Shown here: piece after piece, positions 58,067-64,000 of the stretch
How positions within the stretch are numbered: the stretch's first letter is position 1
How the letters are laid out: each line of letters starts with the position of its first letter
Source of the DNA: Amanita rubescens
Lineage: Eukaryota > Basidiomycota > Agaricomycetes > Agaricales > Amanitaceae
Direction: 5' to 3'
Assembly: GCA_015039365.1 (NCBI GenBank)
Contig: WION01000026.1
Span: forward strand, 248,001 to 312,000
Length of the DNA: 64,000 bases
The notes under the pieces: generated by a model
The model's input: only the letters and a program-made list of their open reading frames with translations
What the model was told of the DNA's origin: nothing
Database searches by the model: none
Translations under genes and position numbers: made by a program

Positions 58067-58883
58067 CTGAAACGTTCAGCAATGATACCCGGACTCGGGG
58101 GTGATAACCAACACATGTACCCCGAGGGCCCAACACTGTTGCGGGCGTATGTTCCTGCCTTTGGTCCAGCGTTGATGGTTATGCGTACGAGCGGTGACTG
58201 GTGTTGAGCCAAACGAGTTAGTCGAAGCCTCGAAGGCGAATTTGGGATGCTCAATGAAATTCAAATGGAGGAACACAAGCTTTTTGCAAACTGATGGCGA
58301 AGATGGTGGGGATGTTTTGAATCAAGATATGATGGCGGTCACGACGCAACTTGTGCCAAGTGTTTGCTCGTGCACTGATGGTCGTCATGAGTGGTATTTC
58401 ATTAGCTCTGAGTAGCTCTGAGTACTTTGCGAATGGTGTCAGAAGCAATTCAAGAATTTGCACGGCGGCTTGATTATATAAGTAACCTTTCTTGCCTACG
58501 ACCTCCTACGACGGCAACAATTAATGGGGCTGCCAAACTATTTGCATCATGTGGTTGCAACTGCAGGGTCTGATGATCTTTTATTGATATTTTATCTGGA
58601 CTGTTGGAGTTAGAGGAACGGCCGCCGTCGCCGAAGAAGACGACAGCAGCTGGTTCGGCTTGACACGGGCAGTGCGCAGGAGATGGGACCAGGTGACTCC
58701 GAGATGGAGAGGTGGATGCCAGAGACGGAGTACATGTAAGACCCGGGCTAGTTTGAGGAAACGGCGCGGGTCTACGGACGAAGATATACAAGTTTACATT
58801 TCAACTCCAGATTCAGTACGAACGAGTCGGTCGCTCACCTCGGCACGAATTGGATGGCCCAGCCTGGGGACTCCAAAAGCCGC

Positions 58884-59980
58884 GATGTAACAGCCTCGCA
58901 TCGCGCAGGTGCCCCTAAGGCTTAAACCACCGCGATCGCGAGGCAAAAAACGTCAACGACGTAGACCAGCCCCCGCCGCCTCCATCTTCATACCACCCTT
59001 CGGGCAACTCTACGACGATTTCTTTCCATTCTCTGCGACCGTGACGTTTGCTATCCCTTTACACAATACACATGACCCAAGAGAATCCAGTACATCGCAG
59101 CTGCTCTGTGCCCAGGGTTCGTTCAACCCGTGCTGGATGAACACAACAGAGAATTGAACGATTACGTCGACAAGCAAGATGCGCTGCAGGCCAGGCTGAG
59201 GATATGTGCATTGACGAGGAATACTGCGAGGCTGAAGACGTTGAAGAAGACGAAGAGCACTTACCCTCCATCGAGCTCCATCAGCAGATACCCGATTGAT
59301 GCTCAATCGGTTGTTCAAACACACGTTGACCAACGCACTGGAGGAACTATATCCTCGTATGATGTATCACGAATGCAACTGTTTCGGCTAATCTAAATTC
59401 GTCACCTCCTGATCCAGATTCTATTGCCCTTTCCGGGAGTTTGTTATCAATGTGGACTCATCCGACACCACAACCACTCGATCACTCCGGTCGTCTGCAC
59501 CAAATACTCCTCATACACCATATTCCTTATACTCCTCGTACCCCTCGTGTTACTTCTTACGCACATTACGCACATACCTATACAGATGACAGAACCCACC
59601 CTCAGGCGACCGGTCTTTCCACACTTCCATGCATGTCCAAGCTCATCTTAAAAGCCGCCTTTTGGGCATCTACGAACCCGGATGAGAAAAACTTCGAAAG
59701 AGGCGACAAAAGCGGGAAACGGGCCAGCCAAGGTAACTTTGACTTCACTGCCAAAGATGGAACAGAATTTTTCGTCGAATCAAAAGGGGGATGGTCCGCC
59801 AATGTACACGTGTGGGATATCGTATGAGGTCACATTGGCGGAGGAATTGGCACTGGACGTTCCATTGAATGATTTATTGTGGGACCCCGCGTAATGCGGA
59901 ACGAAGCCTGTTCTCCCTACTTGAAATACGTACACCTTTAGCAAATATGGAGCACGTAACACATCCACCCTCTCGACGGA
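58884..59980 (+). pseudogene. inverted, internally deleted copy of the 3' half of ORC5
   Basis: Similar, on the opposite strand, to 55065-56497, starting at the codons for TALHRAD and running past the ORC5 stop into its 3' flank (GGACCCCGCGTAATGCGGAA, then TACTTGAAATACGTAC). Recognisable peptides (PRSRGKK, THDPRES, YSYTPRTP-like, CGISYEVT, LALDVPLNDLLWDPA) lie in different frames, separated by stops. The exon encoding the VPQRLLGP segment and flanking introns are deleted. Non-functional. Confidence 0.8.
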
Positions 59981-60388
59981 ACCTTTCCCGAACCAAATAC
60001 GCCGAATGGTCAGCCCATTTATTTAGTGCGATAACTACGTTTGGCAGCTTCCTTTTTGCAGTGACACATTCCATGGACTGAAGAGCCACTGGCATGTACT
60101 TCAATGCGTCTCGCTTCAGAGGCTTATATTTAGTAGCACTTAGACTTCCGAGATAATATTGACATTGGATGACCAAATATAACTCACTCACAGAAGCACC
60201 CCAGATGTGATTGATATAGTAAGTTCCATCCGCCATCTGCGAACGATGGCCTTTGTCCACGAAGTTCCGTGTGACATGTTACATGTTACATCAATTACTT
60301 GCTTCTTGACTACCATCAGGTAACCTCATTTTGGTCTATTCCAAGCATAAAAGTCTCAATTCCACACCTTTCATAGACTGTGACCACC

Positions 60389-63300
60389 ATGTCAATAGAT
60401 CCACCTCAGGTAGTGAATAGCAGTGGCATCTTTGCTGGAAACCAGAATGTTATTGTTGTGGATAGCCAGTTCATAGAGGTATTGCATTTCAACATTATTT
60501 CACCTGAATCTTGTCAATAATGAAGACTCATAGATCAACTACTATCTTCCAGGCCCTTCCAACATTGATCTACCTCCTTTACCCCCTATTAAACATTCTA
60601 GTGCTTTCTTTACAGGCCAAGATAAGTACTTACAGAAGTTGAAAGATCACTTTACCTCCAATATTGGAGGCCAAAGATTTTTTTTCCTTTTGCATGGTTT
60701 AGGTGGCATTGGCAAGACACAGATTTGCCTTAAATTCATTGAAGAAAATTCTGATTTGTAAGCATTTTACACATTAATATAGTAATTTAAAATAACTGAT
60801 CACCTATTCAAGGTTCTCTGACATATTCTGGATTGATGCTTCATCAGAGAAAAGTATTGAATTTGTACTCATGCAAATATCTTCAAATTACAGTACTTCA
60901 CCAGATGGTAGACCCTCAGCCAGATCTGCTCTTGACTGGATTTCTCAAAGGCCCAACTTTTTAATGGTGTATGATGGAGCAGATGGACATTACTCAGTAG
61001 TTGAGGCCTTCCTCCCATCAGGAAATGAAGGAAATGTTATGATAACAAGTAGGAATATTGGGTTGAAGAGGATTGCAAAGAACTCAATGGAGGTTCATGG
61101 CATGGAAGATGAAGATGCTATTTCCTTGCTTTTGAAGTCAGCCATGCTTGATGATACAGATGATGATATCCATAATCTGGCACAGCAGCTTGTGTCACAA
61201 TTGGATGGAATCCCTCTTGCCATTGACCAAGCAGGAGCATATATGCATTCCTGTGGTTGCAGCATCACTAGTTATTTGGAATTGTACATAAGATACAAGA
61301 ACAAGTTAATGAGGGATACTCCAGGATTTGAGGGTGCATCAAATTATGGGACATCTACATATGGAACATGGGACATTTCCATGAAAAAGATGGAGGACAT
61401 AGCTGGAAAGGATAGTTCACAGGGATCTGTTGGAGCACAAAGTGCCATCAAGCTCTTGAGGATTTTTGCTTTCCTAGATCATGTTAATATACCACAAGAA
61501 TTTTTCAAAAAAGCTGCTGAGAACTACATAAAAAGACATATTGAGGATGATGTGCAGCATTTTTCATCATCATTGAATTTGTTGGATGATGAAACTGTGT
61601 TCATAGGAAAACATGGGGAGTGGGACAAATTGCAATTTCTAGATGGCATCCAGGTTTTGCTCTCATTCTCTTTTGTCAGGAGTCACAATCACCTGTATTC
61701 CATGCACCTACTAGTAAATGCCTGGAGTAGGAACTGCATACCAAAAGCAGAAGTAACTGGTCACTATTACAGAGCAAGAGCACTGTTGTCCTGTTCAATA
61801 GTTCTTGACTGGAATACTGATAATTATGAATTCTGCCAATCACTTGCACCACACATTAGGTCAAATGTGTTGCATGGATTGGAATTAAAGTTGAACAGCA
61901 GGTACTATGATGATGAATATGCAAGATTTGTACTGGTATTTGAGCATGCAGGGAGCTGGGATGAGGAAGAACAATTGTTGCATGTTGTAGTTCATCAAAG
62001 AAAAACAAAGCTTGGATTGGACCATGTAGACACTCTTATCAGCATGGCCAGTTTGGCATCAACATATGTGAATCAGGGAAGGTGGGATGAGGCAGAAATA
62101 CTTCAGATGGATGTGATGAATGCATTCAAAACAAAGCTTGGATCAGATCACCCATCCACTCTCACCAGCATATCCAATTTGGCATCAATATACAGGAAAC
62201 AGGGAAGGTGGGATGAAGCAAAAAATCTTGAGATGGATGTAATGAGTGCATTCAAAACAAAGCTTGGATTGGACCATCTAGACACTCTCACCAGCATGGC
62301 CAATTTGGCATTGATATACAGCAATCAGGGAAGGTGGGATGAGGCAGAGAAGCTTCAGATGGATGTCATTGATGCAAGAAAAAGAAGGCTTGGATCAGAT
62401 CACCCATCAACTCTCATGAGCATAGCCAGTTTGGCATCAACATGCTGGGATCAGGGAAGATGGAATGAGGCAGAGAAGCTTGAGATGGATGTCACAAATG
62501 CAATTAAAACAAAGCTTGGTTCAGACCACCCTGACACTCTCACCAGCATGGCCAATTTGGCATTAACATACTTGTATCAGGGAAGGTGGGCTGAGGCAGA
62601 GAAGCTTGAGATGGATGTGATGAATGCAAGGAAAACAAGGCTTGGATTAGACCACCCAGATACTCTCATCAGCATGGCTAATTTGGCATCAACATACAGG
62701 AATCAGGGAAGGTGGGATGATGGGGAGAAGCTTGAGATGGATGTGATGAATGCAAGAAAAATAAAACTTGGATCAGACCACCCAGACACTCTCACCAGTA
62801 TGGCCAATTTGACATCAATATACAGTAACCAGGGAAGGTGGGATGAGGCAGAGAAGCTTCAGATGGATGTCATTGATGCAAGAAAAAGAAAGCTTGGATC
62901 AGATCACCCATCCACCCTCATCAGCATAGCCAGTTTGGCATCAACATACTGGCAGCAGGGAAGGTGGGATGAGGCAGAGAAGCTTCAGATGGATGTCACA
63001 AATGCATTCAAAACAAAGCTGGGATCAGATCACCCAGACACTCTCACCAGCATGGCCAATTTGGCATCAACATACAGCAAACAGGGAAGGTGGGATGAGG
63101 CAGAGAAGCTTGAGATGGATGTAATGAATGCAAGGAAAACAAGGCTTGGATTAGATCACCCAGATACCCTCATCAGCATGGTCAATTTGGCATCAACATA
63201 CAGTAATCAGGGAAGGTGGGATGAGGCAGAGAAGTTTCAGATGGATGTGATGAATGTATTCAACACAAAGCTTGGATTAGACCACCCAGACACTCTCATC

Positions 63301-64000
63301 AGCATAGCCAATTTGGCATCAACATACAGCAATCAGGGAAGATGGGATGAGGCAGAGAAGTTTGAGATGGATGTGATGAATGTATTCAACACAAAGCTTG
63401 GACCAGACCACCCATTTACTCTCACCAGCATGACCAATTTGGCATCAACATATGTGAATCAGGGAAGGTGGGATGATGCAGGGAAACTTCAGATGGTTGT
63501 GATGAATGCATTTAAAACAAAGCTTGGATCAAACAACCCAGACACTCTCATCAGCATGGCCAATTTGGCATCAACATACTGGAGTCAGGGAAGATGGGAT
63601 GAGGCAGAGAAGCTTCAGATGGATGTGATGAGTACAAGAAAAACAATGTTTGGATCAGACCACCCAGACACTCTCACCAGTATGGCCAATTTGGCATCAA
63701 CATACAGCAAACAGGGAAGGTGGGATGAGGCAGAGAAACTTGAGATTGATGTAATGAATGCAAGAGAAAAAAAGCTTGGGTCAGACCACCCAGACACTCT
63801 CACCAGCATGGCCAATTTGGCATCAACATACAGCAACCAGGGAAGGTGGGATGAGGCAGAGAAGCTTGAGATGGTTGTGATGAATACAAGAAAAACAAAG
63901 CTTGGACCAGACCATCCATCCACTCTTACTAGCATGGCCAATTTGGCATTAACATACTTGGATGAGGGAAGGTGGGATGAGGGAGAGAAGCTTCAGATGA
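60389..64000 (+). CDS. NB-ARC / TPR-repeat receptor (fungal NLR-like), 3' end outside window
   Basis: Exons 60389-60478, 60534-60757 and 60813 to beyond 64000; the last is open for >3.1 kb. The short N-terminus (NSSGIFAGNQNVIVVDSQF) resembles the leader seen before nucleotide-binding domains of many mushroom proteins. NB-ARC motifs in order: P-loop HGLGGIGKTQ, Walker B LMVYDGAD, VMITSRN, and GIPLAIDQAGAYM (GLPL). A helical region follows, then from 62014 fifteen full and one partial TPR units of exactly 42 residues (kinesin-light-chain type). This is the layout of fungal STAND/NLR proteins implicated in non-self recognition and programmed cell death; the nucleotide switch oligomerises on ligand binding to the repeats. 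Codons are visibly more AT-rich than in all neighbours. No clear effector domain is seen at the N-terminus. The copy is intact within the window. Confidence 0.87.
62014..64000 (+). repeat. 15.8 tandem 126-bp units encoding TPRs
   Basis: Units start at 62014 and every 126 bp after that (62140, 62266 ... 63904) with no indel. The consensus core is QGRWDEAEKL with LASTY before it and LGxDHPDTLxSMANLA after. DNA identity between units is high over most of the length. A diverged half unit precedes the array (61930-62013). Confidence 0.95.

Noticed and set aside
59874..60260. Minus-strand frame of 128 codons
   Set aside because: Overlaps the tail of the inverted ORC5 fragment; part may be a remnant of another gene, but neither start nor function can be supported.
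63615..63941. Minus-strand open frame with repeated hydrophobic segments
   Set aside because: It is the antisense of the TPR units; the 126-bp periodicity makes it look repetitive and membrane-like. The plus strand carries the NB-ARC/TPR protein.
62014..64000. Regularly spaced repeats as a CRISPR-like array
   Set aside because: Units are contiguous 126-bp coding repeats with no spacers, in a eukaryotic gene.

Overview
This window looks like chromosomal DNA from a mushroom-forming basidiomycete (Agaricomycetes). The evidence is many short introns (about 45-60 nt, GT..AG), very small exons, Git3-type seven-helix receptors, divergent fungal kinases, P450/O-methyltransferase expansions and a fungal NB-ARC/TPR receptor. 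The species cannot be named from the sequence. All exon models below were read by eye from conserved splice sites, open phase and comparison of paralogous copies inside the window; none was checked against RNA.

Layout. (1) 1-18 kb: a decayed Git3-type receptor fragment, then a kinase-like gene (A1) and a second, kinase-dead-looking gene (B1). After a gap holding a nine-exon membrane protein and a dead phosphotransferase fragment, the pair is repeated as A2/B2. (2) 18-21.8 kb: a solo LTR with target-site duplication, an intact seven-helix receptor, and copies of a dispersed repeat. (3) 21.8-25.5 kb, minus strand: a VPS9-domain Rab5-type exchange factor and an unknown conserved protein, separated by only 20 bp. 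(4) 26-49.6 kb: three O-methyltransferase genes alternating with three cytochrome P450 genes, with an aquaglyceroporin on the opposite strand between the second and third modules. This is a plausible secondary-metabolism locus. (5) 50.2-51.7 kb: a second intact receptor of the same family as in (2). (6) 52.6-58.1 kb, minus strand: a hypothetical protein, a securin-like protein (Cut2/Pds1 type), ORC5 and another conserved hypothetical protein; these look like core genes. (7) 58.9-60 kb: an inverted, broken copy of the 3' half of ORC5. (8) 60.4-64 kb: an AT-rich NB-ARC receptor with at least 15 complete, near-identical 42-residue TPR units, still open at the window edge.

The most interesting points are: the NB-ARC/TPR gene, whose repeats are almost identical but vary at a few fixed positions; the three P450 genes, in which the oxygen-binding I-helix is assembled from consecutive micro-exons of 3, 19, 18 and 11 nt; the duplicated kinase/pseudokinase pair; and the OMT-P450 array, in which closest-relative relationships show that the duplicated unit was P450-then-OMT.
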